Origin: Trebouxia sp. TZW2008
Taxonomy: Eukaryota > Chlorophyta > Trebouxiophyceae > Trebouxiales > Trebouxiaceae
Direction of reading: 5' to 3'
Assembly: GCA_002118135.1 (NCBI GenBank)
Contig: BDIU01000084.1
Location: forward strand, 1-64,000
DNA: 64,000 nucleotides
In this document: in pieces, positions 1 through 11,300 of the stretch
Numbering within the stretch: position 1 is the stretch's first letter
How the letters are laid out: every line of letters starts with the position of its first letter
Translations under genes and position numbers: made by a program
The notes under the pieces: generated by a model
Database searches by the model: none
The model's input: only the letters and a program-made list of their open reading frames with translations
What the model was told of the DNA's origin: nothing

Positions 1-204
1 TCAGCATTGACTGCAAGCAGCATGGGTAGGGCAGTTGAACGGGACTTTCTGGCCCTACTGTACGTACAACTGAAAGCAGCATGGCCCATCAAACTGGGTG
101 CAGGCCTGATTGTAACCTGCGCAGGTAAGAGGGACTGAGCATGACAACACAGCTTTAGACTGGCCCTGAGTTAAACTGCATACGTTCCTTGAAACTCTGT
201 AACA

Positions 205-262
205 TACCGGATTCGAACCCACGACTATTTCATGGAGAGGACCCGAACTTAAGCTCTTAGCA
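205..262 (-). other. tRNA-Leu-like relic with intact B box
   Basis: On the minus strand the sequence GGTTCGAATCC (plus 209-219) matches the tRNA B box exactly, and upstream of it is a segment resembling the anticodon arm and long variable arm of a tRNA-Leu with a TAA-like loop. The T stem pairs in only four of five positions (two of them wobble), the anticodon stem does not pair, and no convincing A box precedes it. It is therefore a decayed tRNA or the head of a tRNA-derived SINE, not a working tRNA gene. A covariance-model search would decide this. Confidence 0.25.
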
Positions 263-1016
263 CCTTTCTTGTGCGCAAAAGTCCTAACCTAAGTGCCGAC
301 ATGTTAATTCCTGGATCTCAAGACGTAAGTCTGTTACAAACTCTGTGTGCAGTTGAAGAACATTACTGTTGCCCTGACCAGTCATCACACGCATTGCCAA
401 GCTTCATTTTGAACATTTGCCCAAATGCAACACTTCAATCAGCTAGATGCACATTATCTCAGCCTGTCCATACACGTGCTCATCTCAAGCAGATTTGGCA
501 AGCTTGTCTGCTTTCTGCTGGTTGCCATCGCCTGCTGAAAGCAGCCAGCACCACTTCTTCTCTCGTTTCTTTGCCCCTTGGGCGGGCATCAATAAGGATC
601 CTGTCACCGCCTCAGCTGACTCAGTGTCAGGTCCTTTCTGGGCAAAGTACCTTGTTCAGCAGCCAGCAGAAACGAGAGTGAGGCAGTCATCACCAAGAGG
701 CGGGGAACTTCTGGTGAATGTTGACTGGAAAAGCAGAAGAGTAACTTTGAGTGGACAAGCTGTAGCCGCGAATTAGTACCGCGAGTACCAAAGTACCGCG
801 AGTACCAAAGTACCGCGAATTTCGTATTAATACGCCAATACGTACATAAATACGGGCTCAAAAACGTAACAAAGCGTAACGCACCATAACCCGGCGGCAG
901 ATCGCGCGCGAAACGCTTTATAACACCTTAGCAGTACGCTCTGCACCACAAAGGATGCTGCAGCTATGGACAGAGGTTCGAAACGTGGTGTTGAGTGGCA
1001 GCATGTGTATATGTCT
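263..1016. other. no resolved gene; short tandem repeat at 774-822
   Basis: No conserved protein or splice-consistent exon chain was recognised. At about 774-822 a 17-bp unit beginning TACCGCGAGTACC is repeated about two and a half times, and the following 30 bp is rich in TACG steps. Confidence 0.4.
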
Positions 1017-1114
1017 TTAGCAATTTGCGGCTGGTGAATCACATCACAGACCTTGACTACCAAGAAGTGGTGCTAGACTGGAGTGACAGCGAGGAGGAAG
1101 GAGACGAGGACTAG
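1017..1114 (+). CDS. possible acidic C-terminal exon (fragment)
   Basis: After an AG at about 1020, one frame is open to a TAG at 1112-1114 and ends in an acidic tail containing DWSDSEEEGDED, which looks like the C-terminus of a real protein. No upstream exon was found, and the segment sits just before the miniature LTR element, so it could be a gene or transposase remnant. It is a composition-based guess only. Confidence 0.2.
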
Positions 1115-1146
1115 CTACATTGCATCTTGCCTACTTTTGTCATAGC

Positions 1147-1501
1147 TGTAACAAAAGGGGTTGTGCACTAAGTGTCAACGAGCGCCTTTCCTAGGCTATC
1201 AACCCGTTACATTCTCCCCCTCCCCAAGCACGCACGTCTCGGGCGTTCGCATCGCAGTGGGCAAGGCTGCCGATGACTGGCCGGCCAGTAGGCAAGGCTG
1301 CGCCGGTGAACCCCTAAACGCCTCCGGCTGAGAGACGAAAGATCCCCATTTTTGTTTTTCCCAAAGCTAGACGCAACCTGCGATTCTTAGGTCCTAAGCG
1401 CTACGCCGAGCGACAGGCACAGGCGTCCGAAACCACTGTAACAAAAGGGGTTGTGCACTAAGTGCCAACGAGCGCCTTTCCTAGGCTATCAACCCGTTAC
1501 A
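1147..1501 (-). mobile_element. TRIM-like miniature LTR retrotransposon with target-site duplication
   Basis: Two 65-bp direct repeats, 1147-1211 and 1437-1501, differ at one position. Each starts TGTAAC and ends GTTACA, so they have TG...CA termini with a 6-bp terminal inverted repeat. The whole unit is flanked by a 5-bp direct repeat ATAGC at 1142-1146 and 1502-1506, the expected target-site duplication. Read on the minus strand, the 1437-1501 copy is the 5' LTR. One base after it comes TGGTTTCGGACGC (1423-1435), placed like a tRNA primer-binding site, and a purine tract GGGGAGGGGGAGAA (1212-1225) abuts the 3' LTR like a polypurine tract. The roughly 225-bp interior is GC-richer than its surroundings and has no room for gag or pol, so the element is non-autonomous. 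The near-identical LTRs and intact duplication imply a young insertion. Confidence 0.85.
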
Positions 1502-2714
1502 ATAGCCCTTGTTGTAGTGATGTATGAACAAACAAACTGATTGATTCTGACTACCGTATTTTCACCGTGTTTTGGGCTCCTTCCTGCCAATACTGTAAAA
1601 TACTGACGTATTCCGTATTACGTATGCGTATCACGTATCACGTATGATGCAACACTGCTTGCAACAATAAAAATTACATTTCTTCAAAGATTGCTCGATA
1701 GTGCAGTTTTCGCATATGCTTCCAGGGTCACAAGTAAGTGAATAGTTTTGCAGCTCAGCGGCTGGACGGTGCTGGTCAAGGCAGAAATGCTTGAGCTGAT
1801 TGCTGACACTGTTGACAGTCGTGTTGTGGTGTGGGGGCCACAACTACCATGCAACTACAGCATCAACATGACAGCATTCGGGCATGACGCACAGGAGAAG
1901 AGCAGCAAAACACGTACTGCCAAGCCTGTGGCAAAAGCTCAATCAACTCACTGTACATGTTAAGCTTGACAAAGACTGTGCATGTTGAGCTGTAGAGCAT
2001 CAAGCAGGTTGTGACCAGCACAACCTAGCACACAGCACATATGTGAATAGAGCACAAGACAGAGTAGCATTTTGTACCTCGCAACTTGTGACGGAGCAAC
2101 TCTGGATACTTCTGTTCCTCAGCTGATCTTGTGTCCTCAATATGGATAGGGCATCAGTAAGATAAAGTGGTTCTTGGAAATCCTGCGACAAAACCAGCAG
2201 AATCACACTAGATCATTGATATGGCAGACTTGATACAAGCTGAAATGCACTGCTGGAAGTGACAGAGTAGTGCGCATAATAACTACGGAAACAATTCAGT
2301 CAGCAGTGATCCAGCAGTGATCCAGCAGTTACTGCAGTGATCCATTGTGCAGTGATTTTGTCACTGACATACAGCACAAGTGAGAGCCAGTTGGATTGCT
2401 GATCTTGTGGCGCCAAGCAAATATGTGAAACCACTGCACAGCATGGTTGTGCCGCAAGGGGTAAGAGCTGACATCAGAGTGCGTGCGATGGCAAAAACAC
2501 CTGTTGGTGTCCCCAAACAAAAGAAAGCTCAGGCATTTGAATCAGCTTAGGCAAGAGTTGCGTCACAAGCATATGCGGCAAAGCATATGCGGCTGAATAT
2601 GTGTGCTGCAAAGGCAACGCTCTAGATGCTGCAATCAAGGGCATGAGCGGCTGAACACTTATGCTAGAAAGGCAAAGGTGTAGATGACCCCACAATGCAA
2701 AAACTTGAGGGTAC
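1502..2714. other. intergenic, no gene recognised
   Basis: I see no conserved domain or consistent exon chain. A short run of ACGTATC-type steps lies at about 1612-1645, and a CAGTGATC-type short repeat at 2302-2345. Confidence 0.4.
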
Positions 2715-3717
2715 AGCAGCAGGCCTATGGGGCGTAGCCAATGGCGCACATTTGGAATCCCCTCTGCTTCTGCCAGCCTGACTTCCAGATGGCGGGAAAT
2801 CTGCAATGGGATGCTGGCAGGGGGCTGCACCTTGCGGCCCTGCCCCATGTGAAAGGTCAGGCTGATGTTCTCCTGTTCCAGTTGCTGCACACGTGCAAAC
2901 CTGCACGCACCATGGGCTCAGGGGTTATCAAGCCAAAAGGGACATGGCCGTACGATTTGGGGGATCAGTATACAAAGGCTAGACGGGTTTAGAAGGCCCA
3001 GCTAGGCTCTGTACTGGAGCAGCTATCAATCCTCGACCAGTGTAGTCATCCATGCTGACACCTGTGTGTGACTGCATTGAGCTCAGGCCACTCTGGCCAT
3101 TGTATACAATTGCAAGTGTGACAATGCAGCTCCATCCTTTGACTGCTGCATCATGGGGCACTGCACAGGGTCCAACACATGTGGTCCATGCAGTTTTATC
3201 AGTATGCAAGCAAGTAGAGGGCGTCTCCTGGCTTGATACTACAGCATAGCCCTTTGAAATGTGCCTTGTTGAGCGACTGGGTGAGATCCCAAGACCATTA
3301 GTCATGCAGTCCTACCAGTACGCAGGCAAATACAGCTCACTGCCTTACTTGAAGATGCAAGTTTGTCCCATCATTCTGCATTTTGGGATTCTGCATTCAT
3401 TTTCATTCATCTACACGCATGCTACGCAGGCTTAGCAGGCCTAGCTAGGTATGTACAGAAGCAATCAGAAGCATGGTCAGACTCTTGTAGCTCATCAGAC
3501 TAGATATTCACCAGTACGCAGGCAAGTAGAGCACGTCCCCTGGCTTGACAATGCAGCATAGCCCTTTGACATGCTCATTGCTGGGCCGCTGCCTTAGGTC
3601 TGGCTGCTCTAGGTCTACCATTGAGTAGCCATCATAGGGATGGTGAACAGGGTAGGGGTACATACCCTTGAAGGCATACTGTGGGGAAATCAGCAAGATC
3701 CGCTGGCAGCCACACAC
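2715..3717 (-). CDS. JmjC-domain (cupin-type) hydroxylase, two C-terminal exons
   Basis: Two minus-strand exons join in phase. Exon 3717-3512 encodes a JmjC core segment with YPYPVHHPYD, VDLEQPD and PGDVLYLPAYW, ending in codon phase 2. Exon 2900 to about 2715 supplies the last base of that Trp and continues with VQQLEQENISLTFHMGQG and VRHWLRPIG, the helical region that follows the JmjC barrel. Known members of this family are Fe(II)/2-oxoglutarate oxygenases acting on protein or tRNA. The exon carrying the HxD iron ligand should lie upstream (above 3.72 kb) but was not found with confidence, and the end of exon 2715 is uncertain (donor GTACCC at 2714). The intron and the upstream side hold decayed copies of exon 3512-3717, so part of this locus may be degenerate. 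Family assignment is fairly secure; functionality is not. Confidence 0.6.
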
Positions 3718-4025
3718 CTGCAGCAAACGTGTGAAGCACAATTGAGGCAAGACAACAACTGAGTAGCATTTCTGGAGTCAGAATGTAGCTTCATGGGGGT
3801 GGTGGACAGGGTAGGGTCACATTCCCTGAAGGCATACTGTGGGGTCACCATGAAGAGACGCTGGCAGCCATGCACATGCAGCAATTATGTGAGATGTTGC
3901 TGAGGCAATACAATTAGCCAAACAGGAGCAGTTGAGCATCTGTGTAATCACAGCCTCGTCTGCATCAAGTCCATTGTAAGCTTACTCTCGGCAACCAGCA
4001 TGAGGTGCTGTCAGCCACAGACCTG
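3193..4025 (-). pseudogene. ghost copies of the JmjC exon around the intact one
   Basis: Three decayed copies flank the intact exon at 3512-3717. The copy at about 3193-3290 matches the 3' part of the exon. The copy at about 3783-3880 matches its 5' part (with HGCQRLFMVTPQYAF against the exon's CGCQRILLISPQYAF) but has a one-base deletion after that point. A short copy at about 3988-4022 keeps the acceptor and first codons but has a stop at the fourth codon. They show the single-exon tandem duplication pattern seen across the window. Confidence 0.65.
3391..3468 (-). repeat. SINE-like repeat family 2, copy 1
   Basis: It shares a core (CAGGCCTAGCTAGGTATGTAC, written here in two parts: CAGGCCTAGC and TAGGTATGTAC) followed by AGAAGCAATCA with copies at 56684-56752 and 62823-62890. 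Read on the minus strand, the core ends in a GAAT-type short repeat tail, as SINE tails do. Confidence 0.5.
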
Positions 4026-4815
4026 CAGCAGGCAGGCAAAAGTAGGTCATTTCAATGTTGCTGACAGCCTCAAGACAAGAGGACATTAGCAATACTGAAG
4101 GTATAACATGGCTTGTAGCAGTACATGCCATCAGCGGTATAGCATGACATGCTGACGTCAACAGACACTGGCTGCAGATCCCTTGAGGTATGTGCAAATC
4201 TGCGCTGGGGAACAACAGGGTTTGACAGAATGCAAGTCCTGATCCCCAGGTCAGGGGAGAACGGCATCAGGCTTTGTCCAGTCAAGTGGCAATCCGTTGA
4301 GCACATGCTGAGGCAATGGCTACGGCAGTTGCCTTGACTGAGTGTACAGTGTCCATTATCTGATGGCAGGCAACCGGCATCAAATTTACATTGACATCAA
4401 CATGCAAACAGGTGACACACAAATGCTGTGGCTAGTCTTACAAGCTCACATGGCAGAGACTACCAGCAAAGAGTGGCCCAGCCGCATCTACAAGAAAGGG
4501 CAGGAAAAGCAGGAGGTGCAAAGTTGTGTTGTGACAGTCAACAACAAAACAAAGGGCATAGGATCTGAAGGGATTTGCAACCTGTTTTACTTGCTAGCAT
4601 AGGCACTATAAACACTCAAGTAAAGATTGATAAAAATAACGGAGGTGCAAAGCTTCATTTTGATGGTCACATGAGCTAGCAGTCTTTCATGGGTGTTATA
4701 CTTAGGCTGTTGCAGCCGCCAGCCAAAATACTGGCTTTGCCAATCGGCCCAAGCCTTTCAATTTTCTGCATACTCTGCACATCACAGCTCAAGCCTGAAT
4801 GGGCATTTGTCTCTG

Positions 4816-4960
4816 GGTAATAATATCATAATGATAGTAACTACACATTCCAGCTCAGGTGCTAGGTGTGTGTGGCACAAGACTCGTCTCGCCAAGCCAG
4901 CTTGTTCTGAGCATCACGGTAAGGACGTCTAATGTTCAACTGATGAAAGTCAGACAAGAC
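4816..4960 (-). repeat. SINE-like repeat family 1, copy 1
   Basis: The minus strand carries a core with TGGCGAGAC and GCCACACACACCTAGCAC, followed by a GCTGGAATGTGT segment and a tail of ATT/ATC triplets. Copies occur at 15441-15520 (+), 20274-20415 (-) and 27711-27790 (+). The triplet tail and dispersed placement suggest a retroposed short element. No A/B boxes were recognised. Confidence 0.5.
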
Positions 4961-4961
4961 A

Positions 4962-5161
4962 GCATCATGTGCGCCAGCTCCACTTATGCTTGCTGCAGAG
5001 GTCACTGGTGCTGACACCGCTACACTGCTGTCTTCTGTAGCAACAGACTCTTTGCTCACGCCTCCAGCTGCAGATTTCTCAGTCACAAGCGCACCATCAA
5101 GGGCTGCTTTAGACTGCCCTTTGTGCTCATCTGCAACGCTGCTCAGCTGTGTGTCTGACGT
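4962..5161 (-). CDS. possible Ala/Ser-rich exon running into a SINE
   Basis: On the minus strand an acceptor at 5162 is followed by an open frame rich in Ala, Ser, Val and Glu that continues into the SINE-like repeat and stops at about 4862. Composition is protein-like but no homology is recognised. It could be an N-terminal exon of the JmjC gene or a chance frame. Confidence 0.2.
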
Positions 5162-6275
5162 CTAGATTGGAGCTGCTGTGGGCAACATGTCTATACATGA
5201 AGTGCCCGCTGCTTGATGAGACAGCGACCCTGGTTTCACATGGTTAACCTTCCCAGCTCAGCACGTTCCCACTCACTCCCTCCTGAGATCCTGAACTCTG
5301 AGCAACCTCCATTGCTACAGACTTTTCTTGGGAATGTGGGAATGATGGCGTTACTACTACTACACTACTACACTAAGTACTATAACAATAATGACAATAG
5401 AAATAAGAAAATCAGCAGTGGGAAGCAGTGTGTGTGGGGTTTTGGACCTGAGCAGATTTTCCCCCTGCTTTCAGATTCACAAAACCTAGCATGGGAATGT
5501 GCTGTGTTTTAGTCATGCTCTCCCTGCTGAGTAACAGCAAATGGTCAGTGGTCAGTGTTGCAAATGGTGGGGTCCTTGTTGGGACACTGGGACACTTGCT
5601 TTACACTCTCTGCACTATTTTATTATACCATGATTAAAATAAGAAATAAGCAGTGGACCAGTGGAACGGTAGTGTTAATTACATGGACAGATGATTACCT
5701 GTTTTCAAACAGTTGAAAGTGCATTTGAATCACAGTGTTTTAGTCACTCTCTCCCTACTTAGTCATGCACACCCCATGACATAACTCTGCAATGCTTAGT
5801 AAACGCCCAATGGTCAGTGTTGTAAACATAAAGATAGGCCAAGAAGCCTTCTTTCAAAATGCCTGCATACATACACTAATGTTATGTAGCTTATATATGG
5901 ACCAGAGATGACACAGCACCCTTTTTTGGATTTGCAAGTGTGTTGTTGCAATGTAACAATTTATGCCTTTGAATACCAGTAGGTATTGCATGGGCTGTCA
6001 TCAAACAAGAACAGGAATTGCATTGCAGCACCAGATTCACGTGCACACAGGACGCCAATGCTGTGTCCTGCACCAGAAATAGTCTGCTGTCTGAGCGTAT
6101 GCTGTTGCCAATCAGTGTCTGGGACTTGGACTGGCAGTTTAGAGATCAGAAGCTTGACTAGGCTGTACAGTTGAGACACAACAGTACTGGGTCACAAATA
6201 TTTGTAAAAGCAAGGTACAGACTGCATTGACACGCTACCATATTTCTGGCACATCACTTGCTCGTCGCATTCAAG

Positions 6276-6671
6276 TCAAAGCACATGATGAGCCTGTCTC
6301 AGCAATTCTTGAGGCAGCCGAAGGATTCCAGGACCTGCAGGTGTGATAAAGAGAACACAGAAGAAAACTCCACATTTCCAGTCCCACAAATAGCAGTGCT
6401 GTGATAGTATCACATATACTGCACATGCAAGCCGATACTCCTCAGCATTGCGACATTGCACCATCCAAAATGCCCACGCATGACTGCAGATCATGACCAG
6501 CGTCACAAAGAGCCAAGAATAGTCTGAAGGGCAGTGACGCACCGACTCCTGTATCACACTCAGTTGTGCCACGACAAGGCTGGCCAGATGATGTTCAGTT
6601 GTGATGTCACAAGTCAATGTCAAAATCAGCAGAACTAACCTCACTACGGGCAAAGTAAGCAAGGCCAGCAT
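6276..6671 (-). CDS. possible small hydrophobic protein, unrecognised
   Basis: An uninterrupted 131-codon frame starts with ATG at 6671. Its N-terminus is a hydrophobic leader (LALLTLPVVRLVLLILTL), and further hydrophobic segments include WLFVTLVMICSHAWAFW and VFFCVLFITPAG. The start lies about 510 bp from the divergent start of the small gene at 7184, the same head-to-head spacing as other pairs here. No family is recognised, and chance open frames of about this length occur elsewhere in the window. Confidence 0.3.
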   Translation of the reverse strand: MLALLTLPVVRLVLLILTLTCDITTEHHLASLVVAQLSVIQESVRHCPSDYSWLFVTLVMICSHAWAFWMVQCRNAEEYRLACAVYVILSQHCYLWDWKCGVFFCVLFITPAGPGILRLPQELLRQAHHVL

Positions 6672-7183
6672 CACTTAAGGGGACGCAACTAAAGCGTCCT
6701 CTGTACCCAGCTTTCAACCCTGCAAAGCAGAGTATGCATACATGCGGCAATCAGGCGCGATTCAGTCTAGACAGTAGCCTCAAACGGCAAAAGGCTGCCT
6801 GCTGACAGCTGCAGTGCAAAGATCACTTCACGCTGGACTGAGACGCGTCTTGTCGAATTCGTGACTTGTGACTAGGCAGCCAAGCTATGCTGTTGATGAT
6901 GTAGTTGCTACATCGTGACGCCTGACTGCAAAGTCACGGTGGCCAAAGGAGACAGCATCGTGCATTCACCTGGTGCTGAAAAGCCCTCGAAAAAGTACTC
7001 GACTGCCCACCTTAATTTACTAATTTGTTTTGCTTCAGAGGCGTCCACGTTGGCATGCAAATGCACAATACTCACTCCGAAGCGCTGCTGCGTTGAATGC
7101 TGCGTTGTACTTAGCGATCGCCTGTGTCTAGAACTGCTGCATCGAGACCACTGCCGCTGATCTGATCCCTCTCGGACTGCGTC

Positions 7184-7647
7184 ATGAGCTCCAACAATCC
7201 CGGATCAATACATCCCGGCAACACAGCAACACCACCACCACAGTTCAGCAAAGGAGCGAGAATCTTGCCAGGTGAGGTTTACATGCATGGTTTGCTGCTG
7301 ATGCCCACGTAATGTGTTGCGAACTGCTGACAGACAAATTTGACGCTAACGAAGCTTGCATCCTATGCAGTGGTCGCAGCAGGTTTGGCAGGATACATAG
7401 CTTACACAGTGTACACTGGCAAAGGCAAAACCTCTCCCATGAGCACAATCGGTGAGCAATGATGACGCTTTGCACTTCAAGTCAGGTGCAGTTCCTTGAC
7501 TGCCTTGTCTTCTCAAGCTTTTGTTTGACACGTGCAGACCAGGAGAAGGAGACAACCCTAAACAACAAAAACGAAAAGCCATATTCAGGACCCAAGAAGG
7601 AAGGCAACTCTGTAAATGCATCATCTGAGAGGAGCTCAATTGCGTAG
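7184..7647 (+). CDS. 92-residue single-pass membrane protein, three exons
   Basis: The exons 7184-7271, 7371-7451 and 7538-7647 join perfectly in phase 1 and phase 1 with GT-AG introns, giving 92 residues and a TAG stop. Exon 1 encodes a Pro/Asn-rich head starting MSSNNPGSIHPG. Exon 2 encodes one likely transmembrane helix, VVAAGLAGYIAYTVYTG. Exon 3 encodes a hydrophilic Lys/Asn/Ser-rich tail starting DQEKETTLNN. No family is recognised. The layout (short disordered head, one helix with small residues, charged tail) would fit a small organelle-membrane or photosystem-associated protein, but that is inference. It converges on the minus-strand gene ending at 8348. Confidence 0.7.
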
Positions 7648-8347
7648 CGCAGCTTTCAGCTATGTTGGTCAAAGCATTTGATTTTGTTAGGGATGTCAGC
7701 ATAGCTTCTCCATCATATATAAAGCTTACAAAGTTTCGGCTTGTGGTCCTCAGCAATGTGCTGCATGAGCTGATGCATAGAAGCTGGTTCCTTTTACTTG
7801 TTGCAAAGTTGCTGCAGTAGTGTTATGCTTGTCAATCTTTACGAGTGTGCTTGCTAAGTTGGTCTGTGCCTGCAATTTGGGCCAAATCGATGCCGAAGCA
7901 TCTTGTGTTATGTAGTAAGTTCTTCAGAAATAGTTCAGGTGTCAGTCAGCTTCTCAGCATTCAAACTCAAATTCAGCAAACAGTGCAGGACATTACACTT
8001 GCAAGCTCAAGCCCACCTTGCATCAAACATTGCAATCAATTGATTGTAAGCAGCTTGTGTGTGGCACTCAATCATGCTACGTGTATACAGCAAGGCTCAT
8101 GAAATCCCAGTGCAGGAAAGCCATCGCAGCCAATGATGTTGTACACGCATAAGACTCTGTGACGGTGGATCCTATAAGGCAAAGTCGTTCATTACAAGGG
8201 CACGAGCAAAGGGGCAACTGCACGACAACCCCCTATATGTCAAGATGGTGCAACAGCCACATGTGCTGCAGCTGGCTGCTGAAACACTACAAGCCAGCTG
8301 TCATTGCATCTAGCAAGCATTGCTGTGCTAAATGTCATTGCTAGTCA

Positions 8348-11300
8348 TCAGCCCGCCTTGGGTGCTGGGTGGTCATCACCAGCCTGGTCGACCTGCATGT
8401 GGGGGTCATCAGGCCTGCCAGAGGGGCCCCTGTTCAGGTCTGGTGGTGCATCCTTGTCGCCTGCAACAATCAAGCTGTCAACATTCATAATCACATTCTC
8501 CCGTTCTTGCACACAAGCTAGGGTTGCGGCGCCTAAGTCCTGTCTGATCAAGTCAGCTTGTCTTCAGCATCATGGCAACATGCATACAGCACCTATGAAA
8601 ACGTGCATCACGCATTTGGGCTACTTCATGCTTAGCCATACATAGTGTCCAAAAGCTTTGTGAAATATCACGTGCATGAAGCTGTTTTGCTCAGCTGTGC
8701 ACAAAAATGACTTTGGACTCTTTGTGCTTCATTGGCAGAAAGCCTTTTCTTGCATTGGTTTGAAAGAATCTACAGGTGGTGGCAGCGTCAACAACTGTTG
8801 GGATGTTTTACTCCAAAGAAAAGCTAGGCTAATAAGAATATTGGCAGCATCAGAGATGCCAAAAAGCTGTGCTTGCGTGACTGTGACTCATATATCAGCT
8901 CCAATCGTTGATGCGCAATGACATCAACAAGCCCTTGAGTTGCCTCCCAGCAGGCACGCGTGATGGATGCTACCATGTTGCTGCAAGAGCTGCACATGAC
9001 TCGAGCTGAATTGGCCTTGCTTGACGCCTGTGTAGCTCTTGCAACTTCAGCGTCCTCACATTTGCATGCAGGGACAAACAGCTGTTTGTGCTACTTCCTG
9101 TGGATGCTTGCTGCAAACATCTGCCTTGAAGGCAATTGAGCCAAATCACCAGCTATCAACGCCCTGAAAACAAGCTAGAGTTGCACTGCCGGAGAAGGGG
9201 TGGAGAGTGAAAGGAGCGTTTTGTGGGAGGGGCTGCAGGGGGTTTGCCTGCCTTGCGACAACAAGGCAATCTTGACCTCCCTAAACACACTCTAATCGGT
9301 GTTTAGGGAGGTTTCAGCTGAAAGTTTAGTGCAACAGCTGGGATTTCTGGCTGTTAATAAGTCACCTTTTGAGTTGCCCACTGGGCTGTCAGCATCTGTT
9401 CCTTTCTTGTCCTTGTCCGCCCATCTGCTGGCGCTGCTTTGCAAGCTTCTGCTGTGTTGAGGAAGCTGCTGCTGGCTTGCAGCACTCCATATGGATGTGA
9501 AGAATCCTCTGCCTGATGGGTTGGGCTTCGCACCAGGCTTCACAGCATCTTTGCCGGCTGGTGCACCTTTGCCCTTTTCCTGCAGAGCAACAGCAGCATT
9601 CAGGAGTCACCAAGCTTGTCAAAAAGAATTGATGAGAAGCTCTGGCCTACTGAGTTGGGCTTTGCACCGGGCTTCACAGCATCTTTGCCAGCAGGTGCAC
9701 CTTTGCCCTTTTCCTGCAGAGCAAAATCAGCATTCTGGAATAACTAAGCTTCTCAACAAGGGTTGACAAGCCTTGCGAAGAAAAGCTGGCCTGATGGGTT
9801 GGGTTTTACACCAGGCTTCACAGCATCTGTGCTGACTGGTGCACCTTTGCCCTTTTCCTGCAGAACCACAACAGGACTATGCAATTACCAAGCTTTCCGT
9901 GTAGATGTTAAGAAGGCCCAGCCTGATGGGTTGGACTTTGCACCAGGCTTCACAGTATCTTGGCCAGCACGTGCACCTTTGCCCGTTTCCTGCGGAGATT
10001 CTGGAATCATCAAGCTTCCCAAAAAGAGTCATGACAAGCTCTGGCCTGGTGGATTTGGCTTTGCACCAGGCTTCACGGCATCTTTGCCGGCTGGTGCACG
10101 TTTGCCCTTTTCCTGTGGAACAACATTAGCATGCTTTAATCTACCTGACCACTGTTTCACGCTTTGCTGTTCAGGTGCCCAGCGCAGCTTCACCCTTGGA
10201 GTATACTCTAAATGCCATTGATACATGCATTTGAGCCTGTTGCATGCCTGTGCAATTTGCCTGCAGCATATGTAGGCACGCTGCAAGCACTGCAGTTCTA
10301 GTTGTGTGCTAGACTTCAGCTGATTGTGGTTGCTGTCTCAGCCACTTAATGATTAAGTCATGCACATTCTTTGCACATATTTGGTCGGCTGTGATGAGTT
10401 TACTTCAGCCACATCAGTGTCTGCTGCTACTGTGATTATGTCAAAGTTTCGCAGAGACAGACATGAGCAGCAATAGTGCCTGCGCAGGTCAATGATAAAT
10501 CCTGTGCCTGTTCTGTATGTGTATGCCAACATCAGAGCTTTGACGTTTACATGAATTTCCTGAATTCATATGCAGTCAACAACAGGCACAAGCAAAAAGG
10601 TGCAGTGGACATCACGAAAATAAAAGGTGACAGCAGCAAGATCCTACCAGCTCATTTGTCTTTTTGTTAGAGGGCGTCTGCTGCCTTGCATCATCCAGTT
10701 TGGGAGGGGCAATGTCAGGATCTGTCGGGACACCCTTCTTTTGCTCAGGGGAGTCAGGTGGTGAATCGCTAGGCCCTGCATTGCTCCATATTGAGGTGTG
10801 AAAGTCTCTTGCTGAGGGCTTGGGCTTTGCACCGGGCTTCACTGCGTCCTTTCCTGCTGGTGCTCCTGCTCCCTTTTCCTGCATGATGAAAAGGCATGCT
10901 GACACCATTTGCATATGTAATGGCTGGAATGTAGTTTTGCTGGGTCCAATTGCTGTCTTTGTCTCCGTTGTTCATCAATTCATGTCAAGCCATGATGCCT
11001 GTCAAGTGCATCAGCGTGGACTCATTCAGCATGAGCATCCAGCATGAGCATGATCTGGATTGTAGACAAGGTCAGCATTGTCATGCAGTGCAATAATGTC
11101 GCTTGCCTTTGGCTGGAAACAAGCTGGCGTCTGTGCATATGATGTGCAGTAATGCATGAATGACTTGTCACAGTGCAGTCAAGCCCACATGCAAGCAGGG
11201 GCATCCAGCATAACCACTGAAGCACGGCATGGGTTGGTCAGATCAAGCAAGTACAGAGCAGCAGCAGACACCAGGAGAAGTTTGACTGACCAGTTCGTTG

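Larger units (their letters stand above)
4323..6275. other. unresolved stretch
   Basis: Apart from the SINE-like repeat and the doubtful Ala/Ser-rich exon, no conserved product is recognised. A CTA/AAT-rich simple sequence lies at about 5350-5410. Confidence 0.3.

Noticed and set aside
271..776. Overlapping open frames of 100-136 codons near the window start
   Set aside because: No conserved motifs, and two overlapping frames on the same strand have similar length. They look like chance frames.
9491..10221. Plus-strand repeats encoding a PDGLGFAPGFTAS-type motif
   Set aside because: The acceptors, exon phases and stop positions fit the minus strand. The plus-strand repeat peptide is the reverse frame of the EKGKGAPAGKDAVKPGAKP module.
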